From assembly GCF_010894455.1 (NCBI RefSeq), contig NZ_JAAIXY010000018.1, forward strand, positions 124,001 through 188,000: DNA of 64,000 bases, given 5' to 3'. A program made the position numbers and the translations under genes. The DNA comes from Myxococcus eversor (GTDB lineage: Bacteria; Myxococcota; Myxococcia; Myxococcales; Myxococcaceae). Shown piece after piece: positions 1 to 11,606 of this stretch; position 1 is the first letter of the stretch; each line of letters opens with the position of its first letter. Below the pieces are notes generated by a model. That model ran no database searches. It saw only the letters and a list, made by a program, of their open reading frames with translations, and had not been told where the DNA came from.

Positions 1-2537
1 ACGGCGAGGAAGGACTCCAGTGCGTCGAAGACCGCCGACGGCTCGTGCTCCCGCGTCCACATGACTCGCAGCTGCAACAGGCCCGCGTGCCTCGGATAGC
101 GCTCGCACGTCGCATCCAGGTGCGCCTTCGCCTCCGGAGCACGGCCCAAATCCGTGAGCAACCGCACCCGCTCCCGATGCGCATCCGCGGGCAGCGGCTC
201 CCGGGCGAGCACCTGCTCCCAGTGCGCAAGCGACTCCGCCAGCTCACCCCGCTGGGATGCCAGGGTCGCCGCGGCGCGCTGCCAGTCCACGTCCCGCACC
301 CGGCCCTCGGCTGAACGCAGGTGGCGCGACGCCGCCTCCGCGTCACCGACTCGCGCGGACAGCTCCGCGGCGAAGAGGGACAGCTCCCCATCCTCGGGCC
401 GCAGCGCGCACGCCTGCTCCAGCACGGCGTGCGCGTCCTCGGGCCGGCTCAGCGACTCCAGCGCGCGGCACAGCGTGCGCGCGGGCCCCCCGTTGAGCGC
501 CCCGAAGCGCTCGAAGCGGTCCTTCACGAAGGCCAGCGCGCGCGCCGTCTCGCCGCGCGCCTGGGCCGCCTCGAAGTAGCTCCAGGCATGGCCCTCGCTC
601 AGCTTCTCCAGGCACGCCGCCGCGCGGTACAGGCGCAGCGCCTCATCGCGGCGAAGCTGCGAGTCCCGCAACCGCGCCAGCGAGCGATACGCGGGCGCGA
701 AGGTGGGGTGCACGCGCAGGGTGCGCGCCAGCAGTCGCTCCGCCTCGGCCTCCTCGCGCGCGTCCGTCATCGACTCGGCCGCCAGCGCGTGCCACAGCAG
801 CGGATGCGCCTTCTTGTCCCGGGCACGCTCGCGCAGCACGGGGAGCAGCTCGTCGCGGCGCCCCAGCTCGTTCAGGCAACCCAGCCACGACATCAGGTAG
901 TTGACGTTGTCGGGGTACGCCTCGCGCAGCCCGCTCAGCGCCGCCAGCGCGTCCGGAGTGCTGTCGTCGTAGGTCGCGAGCGCGCGCGTCGCCTGCCACG
1001 TCAGCCGGTGGCCGGGCGCGTCGCGCTCCATCGACTCCAGCGCGCCCTTCGCCGCCACCCGGTCATTGGCCACCAGCGCCGCGTCCACCCGGTGGAGCGC
1101 GTCGTACAGCGAGGCCTCGGGCAGCTCCACCGCGTCCAGCCGCGCGGCCTGCGCCATGGGCACCAGCGCCATGCCGCGCGGGCCACAGGAGGCGAAGTGC
1201 GCCAGCGCCTTCTCCGTGTCGAACTCGACGAGGTGGCGCGTGGACGGGTCCCTCACCAGCAGCGTGCCCCGGCGCTCGTCGTAGCCCACCACCGCCTGCA
1301 AGTGGCTGCTGCCCGGCTCCTGCGTGGTGAGCGTGAAGGCGATGCCCTGGTCCAACAGCGCGCGGGCGCTGTCCCAGGTGACGCGGAACTCGCGCACGTG
1401 CCACCCCGTGGTCGCCGCCCAGTGCCGCTCCTGGTACGCGGGCGTCCCGTCGTAGCAGATGGACTCCGCCACCTGCAGGTGCTCCACCGGCACGTCCCAC
1501 AGCGCCGCCACCGAGGCCAGCGTCGCGGGCGCGCACGTCTTGTGGTGCTGCCGCACGAAGCGCACGGGCAACAACCGCTTACGGCCCTCCGCGTTCGCCT
1601 CCATCCGCGCCGCCACCTGCTGGTGGAAGGGCGAGCCGCTCAACTGGGACAGCTCGATGGCCCGCGCCACGTCTCCGCGCAGGTACATCGTGTCGGAGCA
1701 CATCGCCATCAGCAGGCCGAAGTTCTTCGACTCCAGCCTCGGCGCCAGCAGCAGCGTCCGCTCCCAGCTCGCCCACGCGTCGTCATACAGGCCCAGCTCT
1801 TCTTGAAGCCGCGCGAGCTGTCCCGACACCGCCGAGCACTCCAGTCGCGCCGACGCGGTGGACAGCAACTCCAGCGCCTCCGCGTCCTGTCCCAGGTGCG
1901 TGAGCAGGCTCGCCGCCGTGTGCACGGCCGGGCGATAGAAGGGGTGAAGAGCGAGCGCGTGCTTCGCCGAGTCGAGCGCCTCTTCGCGCCGGTCCTGCTC
2001 CTCCAGCAGCGACGCGCGGACCACGTGCACCCAGGGATGCTCGGGAACCAGGGTGAGCGCTTCGTTCATCCAGCGCTCCGCGTCCTCGAAGTCGCGCAGC
2101 ACGACGAGCGCCTCGGCGCGCGCGAGCAGCAGGTCCGAGCGCTGCTCCAGCGACGCGGCCTCCAGGTCCACCGGGCCCTCGAGGAAGTCCAGCACGGCCA
2201 GCGGACCCCTGCGGCGCTGGAGCAGCTCCGAAAAGTAGTAGCGGGCCTCCGCGTCACGAGGTGACTCACGGAAGGCCCGCGTCCACTGGAGCCAGGCCGC
2301 GCGCGAGGCGCCGAGCTGATGCAACAGGCGCCCCGCCAGTACCCGCGCCCGGGCCCCGGTCCACCGCTCCAGGGGCACGCCCGCTTCGGTCAACCGGTAC
2401 GCCTGGAGGTAGAGGCCCTGGTCGTAGAGGCTCCGCACCTGGGCGTACAGCTCGGGCGTCACGCATCCGACGGGTTGATTCGAGAGGAGCAACGGGGCTG
2501 GGGAGAGCACGGAGGACGGTGTCGGATCAGGGCGCAT
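1..2537 (-). CDS. C39-like cysteine peptidase embedded in a TPR protein (C-terminus cut by window edge)
   Basis: Reading from an ATG at 2537 the frame stays open to the left edge, so at least 845 residues are present and the end lies outside the window. Residues ~30-320 and ~460-845 read as TPR-like helical repeats rich in A/L/E. Between them lies a papain-fold peptidase segment of the C39 type: Cys335 in a K-T-C-A-P-A-T-L context, His412 in S-H-L-Q-A-V-V-G-Y-D, and Asp430 in L-L-V-R-D-P-S, a complete Cys/His/Asp triad with the family's spacing and the V-G-Y-D motif after the histidine. No signal peptide or membrane segment is seen. C39 domains usually cleave leader peptides in ABC exporters, but no ATPase is fused here. 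The substrate is unknown; the TPR arms suggest a protein-bound, cytosolic enzyme. The strong antisense ORF over it is a GC artefact. Confidence 0.75.
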   Translation of the reverse strand, partial: MRPDPTPSSVLSPAPLLLSNQPVGCVTPELYAQVRSLYDQGLYLQAYRLTEAGVPLERWTGARARVLAGRLLHQLGASRAAWLQWTRAFRESPRDAEARYYFSELLQRRRGPLAVLDFLEGPVDLEAASLEQRSDLLLARAEALVVLRDFEDAERWMNEALTLVPEHPWVHVVRASLLEEQDRREEALDSAKHALALHPFYRPAVHTAASLLTHLGQDAEALELLSTASARLECSAVSGQLARLQEELGLYDDAWASWERTLLLAPRLESKNFGLLMAMCSDTMYLRGDVARAIELSQLSGSPFHQQVAARMEANAEGRKRLLPVRFVRQHHKTCAPATLASVAALWDVPVEHLQVAESICYDGTPAYQERHWAATTGWHVREFRVTWDSARALLDQGIAFTLTTQEPGSSHLQAVVGYDERRGTLLVRDPSTRHLVEFDTEKALAHFASCGPRGMALVPMAQAARLDAVELPEASLYDALHRVDAALVANDRVAAKGALESMERDAPGHRLTWQATRALATYDDSTPDALAALSGLREAYPDNVNYLMSWLGCLNELGRRDELLPVLRERARDKKAHPLLWHALAAESMTDAREEAEAERLLARTLRVHPTFAPAYRSLARLRDSQLRRDEALRLYRAAACLEKLSEGHAWSYFEAAQARGETARALAFVKDRFERFGALNGGPARTLCRALESLSRPEDAHAVLEQACALRPEDGELSLFAAELSARVGDAEAASRHLRSAEGRVRDVDWQRAAATLASQRGELAESLAHWEQVLAREPLPADAHRERVRLLTDLGRAPEAKAHLDATCERYPRHAGLLQLRVMWTREHEPSAVFDALESFLA

Positions 2538-2710
2538 CGGCGGTTGAGGACGCCACGAGGAGGACCGCCTGACAGCGACCGCTCAGCCCTCCCGACGCAC
2601 TCGACATCCTAGCCCCGTCCGGCGTGTCGGCGGGCCTGCGCCGACATGTCGAAAACCGTGTCGGAGGCCTCATCCTTTGGGAATTCCCTGGGAGAGCAGC
2701 CTCGAAGTGC

Positions 2711-2727
2711 CCGGCACGCGCGCTGCA
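2711..2727 (+). promoter_or_regulatory. Sigma-54 (-24/-12) promoter for the small beta-sandwich protein gene
   Basis: GGCACG and CTGCA blocks with GG at 2713-2714 and GC at 2725-2726 give the exact GG-N10-GC spacing of the sigma-54 consensus TGGCACG-N4-TTGCW, with one mismatch in the -12 block and one at the first T. The predicted start is near 2738, about 70 nt before the gene at 2808. The adjacent gene at 3247 encodes a sigma-54 activator, which supports the call. Confidence 0.55.
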
Positions 2728-2807
2728 CTGAGGGAGGGCACAGGGGGCAAGCAGCCTCACGGCGCCTTCCGCACCGTGACGACGCCCTCTTCATCCAGGA
2801 GCAAGTC

Positions 2808-3200
2808 ATGCCCGAAGTGACCATCGACAAGCCGGCCCAGCCCAAGGCGTCTCCCGATTCGACGGAGAGCCTCGCCGCCACCCTCGTCAATCAGACGCAG
2901 GGCGACCTCGTGCTCGTGAACTCGAACACCAACGAGCAGTGGTCCATCCCGCCCCCGAACATCATCTCCGCCGGTCAGTCCGGGCAGTTCTGCAGCCCTG
3001 GCGACTTCAGCAATCCCGCCGCTGGCAACGTCACGTACAAGGCGAGCGCGGTGAACAACGCGACCTTCACGCTCACCTGGACCATTCCCTCCGTGGGCGC
3101 CAATCACATCAACTGGCAGACGAGCCCGGGGCTGAGCGCGCAGGAGAGCGGCTCGATGAGCGGCTGGAACATCTCCGCCTCCTGGTTCATCAGCGGCTGA
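2808..3200 (+). CDS. Small beta-sandwich protein, possibly aegerolysin-like
   Basis: 130 residues, no signal peptide. The ATG at 2808 is preceded by an AGGAG ribosome site at 2796-2800; longer readings from 2646 lack one. After a short acidic, proline-rich start (~25 residues) the chain is rich in N/T/S/G with alternating hydrophobics, typical of an all-beta fold. A central G-Q-F-C-S block, a T-W-T-I-P-S-V-G-A-N stretch and a terminal W-N-I-S-A-S-W are reminiscent of aegerolysins (about 130-140 residues; W-x-x-P-x-G and C-terminal aromatics), but identity is too low to be sure. Aegerolysins bind membrane lipids and may act with partner proteins; no partner gene is nearby. Expression probably depends on the sigma-54 promoter at 2711. 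Confidence 0.6.
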   Translation: MPEVTIDKPAQPKASPDSTESLAATLVNQTQGDLVLVNSNTNEQWSIPPPNIISAGQSGQFCSPGDFSNPAAGNVTYKASAVNNATFTLTWTIPSVGANHINWQTSPGLSAQESGSMSGWNISASWFISG

Positions 3201-3246
3201 GCACTCCGTGTGCGTGGGGGATTGATGGCGGCCCTGCCAGACTGGC

Positions 3247-4884
3247 ATGAGACCCAGGCTCATCATGTCCCCCACGCTCGCCGATGTGTCCACCGCCGCC
3301 GTGCCGGAGCGTGGCGGTGGCCCACAGGGGCTTCGCCTCGCGCCGGCCCTCACCGTCATCTCCCATCCGGTGCCCCGGCGCGTCGGCGAGCGACTGCGCC
3401 TCGACGCTCTCACCACGGGCCGCGAGGTGTCCCTGTCTCGCAACGGGCCGGACTTCACGCGCCCCGGCTTCGCGTTGGGACAGCCGCTGAATGACCCGTT
3501 CATCAGCCGCAAGCCGCTGGTGCTCTCTCCCGGTGGGAGGCCCGGGAGCGTACGGCTGACGAGCCCCGACGGGGGCACGCGGGTGGCGCTCGCGGGCTCG
3601 GTGCTGGAAGGGACGTGGGAGCTGTCCGAGGAGGAGCTGACCACGGGCGTCCCGCTGGAGTTGGGCGGGCGCGTGGTGCTGCTGCTGCACCTCATGGAGC
3701 CGGGCGATGAGGCGCCCGCGCCGGATGCGCTCGGCATGGTGGGCGAGAGCACGGGCGTGCGCCGCCTGCGCCGACACATCGAGCGCGTGGCGGACCTGGA
3801 CGTGCCGGTGCTCATCCGGGGCGAGACGGGCACGGGCAAGGAGCACGTGGCCCAGGCCATCCATCAGCGGAGTCGTCGACGCGAGGGCCGCTTCCTCAGC
3901 ATCAACCTGGGCGCCATTCCCAAGGAACTGGCCGCCGCCGAGTTGTTCGGGACGCAGAAGGGCGCATACACGGGAGCGACGCAGAGCCGCGATGGCTTCT
4001 TCCGCGCCGCGCACGGAGGCACGCTCTTCCTGGACGAAGTGGGCGAGGCGCCGCCCGAGGTGCAGGTGCTGCTGCTGCGCGTGCTGGAGACGGGCGAGCT
4101 GTTCCCCGTCGGAGGCACCACGCCCATCGCAGTGGACGTGCGCCTGCTCGCCGCGACGGACGCGGACCTGGACGCGCGCATTCGCGACGGGAGATTCAAG
4201 GCCCCGCTGCTGCATCGGCTCGCGGGCTATGACCTCCACGTGCCCCCGCTGCGGGAGCGGCGCGAGGACCTGGGGCGCCTCTTCTTCCACTTCGCCCGCG
4301 AGGAGCTGACGGCGCTGGGCGAGGCGCACCGGCTGGACAACGACGACGCGTACGCGGAGCCGTGGTTGCCCGCGCCGCTCGCGACGCGACTGGTGCGCTT
4401 CCCGTGGCCTGGGAACATCCGCCAGCTTCGCAACCTCGCCCGGCAGCTCGTCATCGGCAGCCGGGGACAGCCGAGTCTCCAGGCGGAGCCGCGACTGGAG
4501 CAGGAGCTGGAGCTCGCCGCCGGAGTCGCGCCCGGTGCCGCAATCCCACCCTCCAGCGACGGGCCGCGCGCTGTCGAGCCCCCTGCCCCGCGCCGCAAGG
4601 CATCCCAGGTGACGGAGCAGGAGCTGCTGGGCGCGCTGCGTGAGCATGCGTGGGACTTGAAGGCCACCGCCGAGGCGCTGGGGATTCCCCGGCCATCGCT
4701 CTACGACCTCATCGACAAGAGCCCGAACCTGCGCACCGCGGGGGACTTGAGCGCGGAGGAAATCACCCGCGCCTTCGAGGCACACGCGGGGGACCTGGAT
4801 GCGATGGCGCGAGGACTCGAGGTCTCTCGCAGGGCCCTGGGCCGGCGCTTGAAGGAGCTGGGCCTGACGCCTCGCGCGGAGTGA
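3247..4884 (+). CDS. FHA-domain sigma-54-dependent transcriptional activator (bEBP)
   Basis: 545 residues. Residues ~45-130 form an FHA-like domain (phosphothreonine binding; I-S-R-K strand), the usual signal input of myxobacterial activators tied to Ser/Thr kinases. Residues ~165-400 are the AAA+ sigma-54 domain: Walker A G-E-T-G-T-G-K-E at 192-199, the sigma-contacting loop as G-A-Y-T-G-A at 239-244 (canonical GAFTGA, F to Y), and a Walker B L-F-L-D-E-V. The last ~90 residues hold a Fis-type helix-turn-helix followed by a second, similar helix-turn-helix-like unit. Start codons at 3247 and 3265 are both weakly supported; the latter has AGG 6 nt upstream. It sits between two genes that each carry a sigma-54-type promoter, so they are its likely targets. 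Phosphorylation by a nearby kinase is possible but not shown. Confidence 0.92.
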   Translation: MRPRLIMSPTLADVSTAAVPERGGGPQGLRLAPALTVISHPVPRRVGERLRLDALTTGREVSLSRNGPDFTRPGFALGQPLNDPFISRKPLVLSPGGRPGSVRLTSPDGGTRVALAGSVLEGTWELSEEELTTGVPLELGGRVVLLLHLMEPGDEAPAPDALGMVGESTGVRRLRRHIERVADLDVPVLIRGETGTGKEHVAQAIHQRSRRREGRFLSINLGAIPKELAAAELFGTQKGAYTGATQSRDGFFRAAHGGTLFLDEVGEAPPEVQVLLLRVLETGELFPVGGTTPIAVDVRLLAATDADLDARIRDGRFKAPLLHRLAGYDLHVPPLRERREDLGRLFFHFAREELTALGEAHRLDNDDAYAEPWLPAPLATRLVRFPWPGNIRQLRNLARQLVIGSRGQPSLQAEPRLEQELELAAGVAPGAAIPPSSDGPRAVEPPAPRRKASQVTEQELLGALREHAWDLKATAEALGIPRPSLYDLIDKSPNLRTAGDLSAEEITRAFEAHAGDLDAMARGLEVSRRALGRRLKELGLTPRAE

Positions 4885-4919
4885 TTCGCGTCCCTGCTCC
4901 AAGGCGCGCCGTGCGCGCG

Positions 4920-4935
4920 TGGCACGGTGCGTGCT
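4920..4935 (+). promoter_or_regulatory. Sigma-54 (-24/-12) promoter for the secreted lipoprotein gene
   Basis: TGGCACG followed by four bases and GTGCT: GG at 4921-4922 and GC at 4933-4934, spacing N10. One mismatch to TGGCACG-N4-TTGCW. It starts 36 nt after the stop of the sigma-54 activator gene; predicted transcription start near 4946, about 30 nt before the GTG at 4975. Confidence 0.6.
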
Positions 4936-4974
4936 GCGGAGACGGCGACACTGTTTCGATGGAAGGGTGTGAAC

Positions 4975-5547
4975 GTGAGGAACGGAAGCCAGGTGGTGGT
5001 GGGGATGTTGCTCGTCGCGGGTTGGGTGGCGTGTGCGACGCGGACGCGTGAGCCGGTGAGCGCGACGGAAGCGGGGCAAGCGTCCATGGCGCTCGACGCG
5101 CCGGGCATTCAAGCCAAGAGCAAGAACGGCTGCGCGGTCGACGCGTGTCCGGCGGATGGAGGAACGAACTGCCTGGACATCGCCGTCACGGCCACCTCCG
5201 CGGGCAAGGGTTTCAACCCCAAGCCGGGCAAGGGTGGCTGGAAGATGTGCTCGGGACAGGGACTGGTGCTCAGCTCGCTGATGGACAAGGGCCTCTGTGT
5301 CGACCTGCGCGACGTCAGCACGAGTGGTGATGGTGGCGTCGTCATGCGGACGAGCCTCTCCAGCGAGGGCAACTGGGAGGGCACCTCGCTCCCTCCTGGC
5401 AAGTACTGCTTGAGCCTCTGCGACAGCGAGACCAACGACTGTTCCCAGGGGTGCAAGAAGTCAGACTGTGACGTGCAGGATGAACAGACCATCCGAGGCA
5501 ACATCGACGTCGTCACCAAGGTGCCCGAGCCCCACGGCGCGCACTGA
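4975..5547 (+). CDS. Cysteine-rich secreted lipoprotein
   Basis: 190 residues. The GTG at 4975 has a GGAAGGG ribosome site 7 nt upstream; a GTG at 4969 is too close to it. The N-terminus is a lipoprotein signal: M-R-N-G-S, a hydrophobic run, then V-A-C with the acylated Cys near residue 19. The mature part holds about ten cysteines, including C-x-x-x-x-C pairs (Cys-A-V-D-A-Cys; Cys-L-S-L-Cys; Cys-S-Q-G-Cys), so it is probably disulfide-stabilised on the cell surface or in the periplasm. I do not recognise a family. It is the likely target of the sigma-54 activator upstream. The gene ends one base before the stop of the convergent kinase gene, leaving no room for a terminator. Confidence 0.75.
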   Translation: MRNGSQVVVGMLLVAGWVACATRTREPVSATEAGQASMALDAPGIQAKSKNGCAVDACPADGGTNCLDIAVTATSAGKGFNPKPGKGGWKMCSGQGLVLSSLMDKGLCVDLRDVSTSGDGGVVMRTSLSSEGNWEGTSLPPGKYCLSLCDSETNDCSQGCKKSDCDVQDEQTIRGNIDVVTKVPEPHGAH

Positions 5548-5548
5548 G

Positions 5549-9118
<3,570 letters not shown>

Positions 9119-9224
9119 GGCACCTCCGTTCAGCGGCGTGAGCGTACCGGAGCCCCTTCCCTCCGTCGAAGCCGGCGCCCCCTGTCAGGCTGGAGGGTAC
9201 CCCGGGTAGACAACCCACTCCCCG

Positions 9225-10175
9225 TCACACCGGCATGTCCTTCCACGGCCGGATGGCCAACGGGGCCCGGAACGCCTCGATGATGGCGTGCATCTCCCAT
9301 GGCGTTCGCGTGTCCTTCAGCGCTTCCAGGTACAGGCAGCGCCGCGCCACGGCCGTCAAATCGAACGCCCAGTACATGCTCATCAGCGGGTTGATCCACA
9401 GCGTGCTGCCCTGCGTGCGCACCGTGCGATGCACGTCGCCATACTCCCCTTCCAGCGCCGACACCACGGAGAGCGAGACGATGCTCGGCGCGTTGGCCAT
9501 CTGCTCGCACACGTACGCCACGGCCTCCTTGAACAGCGCCACCTCGGGCATCGGCTCCAGCAGCGCGGTGACGCCCAGGTAGGCGCCCTCCTTGCTCAGC
9601 GCCGCCACCGCCTCCAGGAAGTGCGCGTGACAGACGCCATGGTACGTGTCCACCCCGAAGCCCAGGCACACCACCAGCTTCTCGCGCACCGGCAGCGCAT
9701 GCACCGCGCCCAGGCTCGCGATGTCCTCCTGCGGCGTGCCCAGGCCTATCTCGTCCCCGCGCATGAGGATGTCCGTGCCCCCGTCCACCAGCACCACCGC
9801 GTCGAACCCCAGGTGCGCGTGCAGCGCGGCATACGCCTCGCGCAGCGGCGCCATCCCCGTCTTGTCGAAGCAGTAGACGGACACCTGCTCGCCCCTGCGC
9901 TCGAACCAGCGCGCGAGCCACCCCTCGGGGAAGTAGTACGCCCGCGCCTCGGTGGACGCGTCCACCCGGTACACGCCGGGCACCGGCCGCTCGCACTCCA
10001 GCGCCTCCAGGTTCGTGAAGCTCAGGTTCGCCAACGTCACCGTCTTCCCCAACTCACGGAGCCGGAAGTACAGCGGCAGCCCGCTGAACACGTCGAAGCC
10101 GCCTCCGCCGCCCGCGATGAGGATGTGACGAGCCGATGCGAGCCGCTCCATCAGGGGCGAAGTGAACAAGTCCAT
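9225..10175 (-). CDS. DUF1152-family protein
   Basis: 316 residues from the ATG at 10175, which has AAGGA 8 nt upstream. The N-terminal H-I-L-I-A-G-G-G-G-G-F-D motif is a glycine-rich nucleotide-binding-like loop, followed by a V-V-L-V-D-G-G-T-D strand-loop and E-I-G-L-G-T-P, typical of DUF1152 proteins. No signal peptide or membrane segment, so cytosolic. The biochemical role of the family is unknown to me. Divergently transcribed from the ornithine-cyclodeaminase-family gene with only 78 bp between the starts, so the two share a control region. The frame continues open upstream to 11360 but only as a shadow of that neighbour. Confidence 0.8.
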   Translation of the reverse strand: MDLFTSPLMERLASARHILIAGGGGGFDVFSGLPLYFRLRELGKTVTLANLSFTNLEALECERPVPGVYRVDASTEARAYYFPEGWLARWFERRGEQVSVYCFDKTGMAPLREAYAALHAHLGFDAVVLVDGGTDILMRGDEIGLGTPQEDIASLGAVHALPVREKLVVCLGFGVDTYHGVCHAHFLEAVAALSKEGAYLGVTALLEPMPEVALFKEAVAYVCEQMANAPSIVSLSVVSALEGEYGDVHRTVRTQGSTLWINPLMSMYWAFDLTAVARRCLYLEALKDTRTPWEMHAIIEAFRAPLAIRPWKDMPV

Positions 10176-10253
10176 GCGAGCCGTCCTTTCCCGAGCCGTC
10201 ACGGACGCCGTGCCTGCGGCGCCATCCCGGCCGCTCCGGTATATAGCGCCGCC

Positions 10254-11213
10254 ATGTCCACCCTCATCCTCAGCGCGAAAGAGTTGCGCGGCCTCTACAC
10301 CGTCGAGCTCGGCCTGGACGCCGTCGAGCGGGCCTTCCGAGCCCACGGTCTTGGCGAGTCGCTCATGCCTCCCAAGGTGTACCTCTCCCTGCCGCAGTAC
10401 GACGGCGACTTCCGCGCCATGCCGGCGTTCCTCGACGGCGCCGCGGGCGTGAAGTGGGTCAACGCCCATCCCCAGAACCCCAAGAAGCACGGCCTGCCCA
10501 CCGTCCGCGCCCTCTACATCCTCAGCGACCCGGACACCGCGTCCCCGCTCGCCATCCTCGACGGCACGCTGCTCACCGCCTGGCGCACTGGCGCCGCGGG
10601 CGGCGTCGCGTCCAAGTTCCTCGCGAAGCCCAAGCCCAAGACGCTCGGCCTCGTCGGCTGTGGCGTGCAGGCCCGCGTCCTCATCGACGCGCACCGCGCC
10701 ATCTTCGGAGAGCTGGAGCTGCTCCTGGCCGACGTCTCCGAGGCCTCCGCCAAGGCCCTCCAGGCCGAGAAGGGTGGCCGCGTCGTCAGCCTCCAGGAAG
10801 CCTCCGGCGCGGACATCGTCTGCACCTCCACGCCCTCGCGCACCCCCGTGGTGAAGCGCGAGTGGCTCAAGCCCGGCGCGCACATCAACGCCATGGGCGC
10901 GGACGCTCCCGGCAAGCAGGAGCTGGACGCGCGCATCCTCACCGAGGGCCGCGTCTTCATCGACGACACCGACCAGGCCCTCCACTCCGGCGAGGTCAAC
11001 GTCCCCCTCCACGATGGCCTGCTGAGCGCCGAGCAGATTGCCGGCACCCTCGGAGAGGTCATCGCCGGCAAGAAGCCCGGCCGCACCGGAGACGAAGTCA
11101 CCGTCTTCGACTCCACCGGCCTCGCGCTCCAGGACGTCGCCCTCGCCCGCGCCCTCTACGACGTCGCGCGCACCCGGGGCGTCGGCCAGACGCTCGACAT
11201 CGTCGGCGGCTGA
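10254..11213 (+). CDS. Ornithine cyclodeaminase / mu-crystallin family NAD(P)-dependent enzyme
   Basis: 319 residues, close to the family's usual 315-330. It shows the substrate region G-V-K-W-V-N (the lysine matches the family catalytic Lys), T-A-W-R-T-G-A-A-G-G at the domain junction, and a Rossmann fingerprint G-L-V-G-C-G-V-Q-A with acidic L-A-D-V after the next strand. D-S-T-G-L-A near the end is also typical. Family members deaminate ornithine to proline, oxidise alanine, or reduce imines/ketimines; the sequence alone does not tell which. Cytosolic, probably NAD(P)H-dependent. The start at 10254 follows the 78-bp divergent spacer shared with the DUF1152 gene. Confidence 0.88.
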   Translation: MSTLILSAKELRGLYTVELGLDAVERAFRAHGLGESLMPPKVYLSLPQYDGDFRAMPAFLDGAAGVKWVNAHPQNPKKHGLPTVRALYILSDPDTASPLAILDGTLLTAWRTGAAGGVASKFLAKPKPKTLGLVGCGVQARVLIDAHRAIFGELELLLADVSEASAKALQAEKGGRVVSLQEASGADIVCTSTPSRTPVVKREWLKPGAHINAMGADAPGKQELDARILTEGRVFIDDTDQALHSGEVNVPLHDGLLSAEQIAGTLGEVIAGKKPGRTGDEVTVFDSTGLALQDVALARALYDVARTRGVGQTLDIVGG

Positions 11214-11606
11214 AGCGACACGCGGCATACGAGCGCTGACCAGGCCGCCTGCAACGCGGGTGCGTGACGCCCCGAACCCCGCGTGACGAGGAAGTCGGAC
11301 CTCCAGGTCCTTCCAGACCGCATGAGGGTGCGCCGCTCTCTCAAGGAGGGCCGGGGTCACTCAAAACCCCGTTATCACTGAGACTGTCCGATTTTCATCT
11401 ACTGGACAGTTTCAGCATTCGTGGAGTATTTCACGAATACGCGCTGCCTGTGGGGGGGCCACTCACTCTTTGGACACGCCCGTTCGGACCGGAAACCTGG
11501 GAGGGATTCCGGCTCTGATAGCGGCACGCCACGTCCCAGAGCCCCGAAAGGTGTCGCGCAAGGCGCCAATCGACTGGCGCCAGCCATCCACCTTCTTCGG
11601 AGCTCC
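11214..11606. promoter_or_regulatory. 393-bp leader region with two inverted repeats upstream of the first toroid protein
   Basis: No gene seen. Two perfect 7-bp inverted repeats lie close together: ACTGTCC at 11383-11389 with GGACAGT at 11404-11410, and ATTCGTG at 11417-11423 with CACGAAT at 11432-11438. The stretch 11360-11440 is noticeably richer in A/T than its surroundings, as expected of a promoter/operator region. No T-run follows, so terminators are less likely. Confidence 0.4.

Noticed and set aside
10176..11360. Upstream extension of the DUF1152 frame
   Set aside because: Lies entirely over the ornithine-cyclodeaminase-family gene; a good ribosome site marks the start at 10175.
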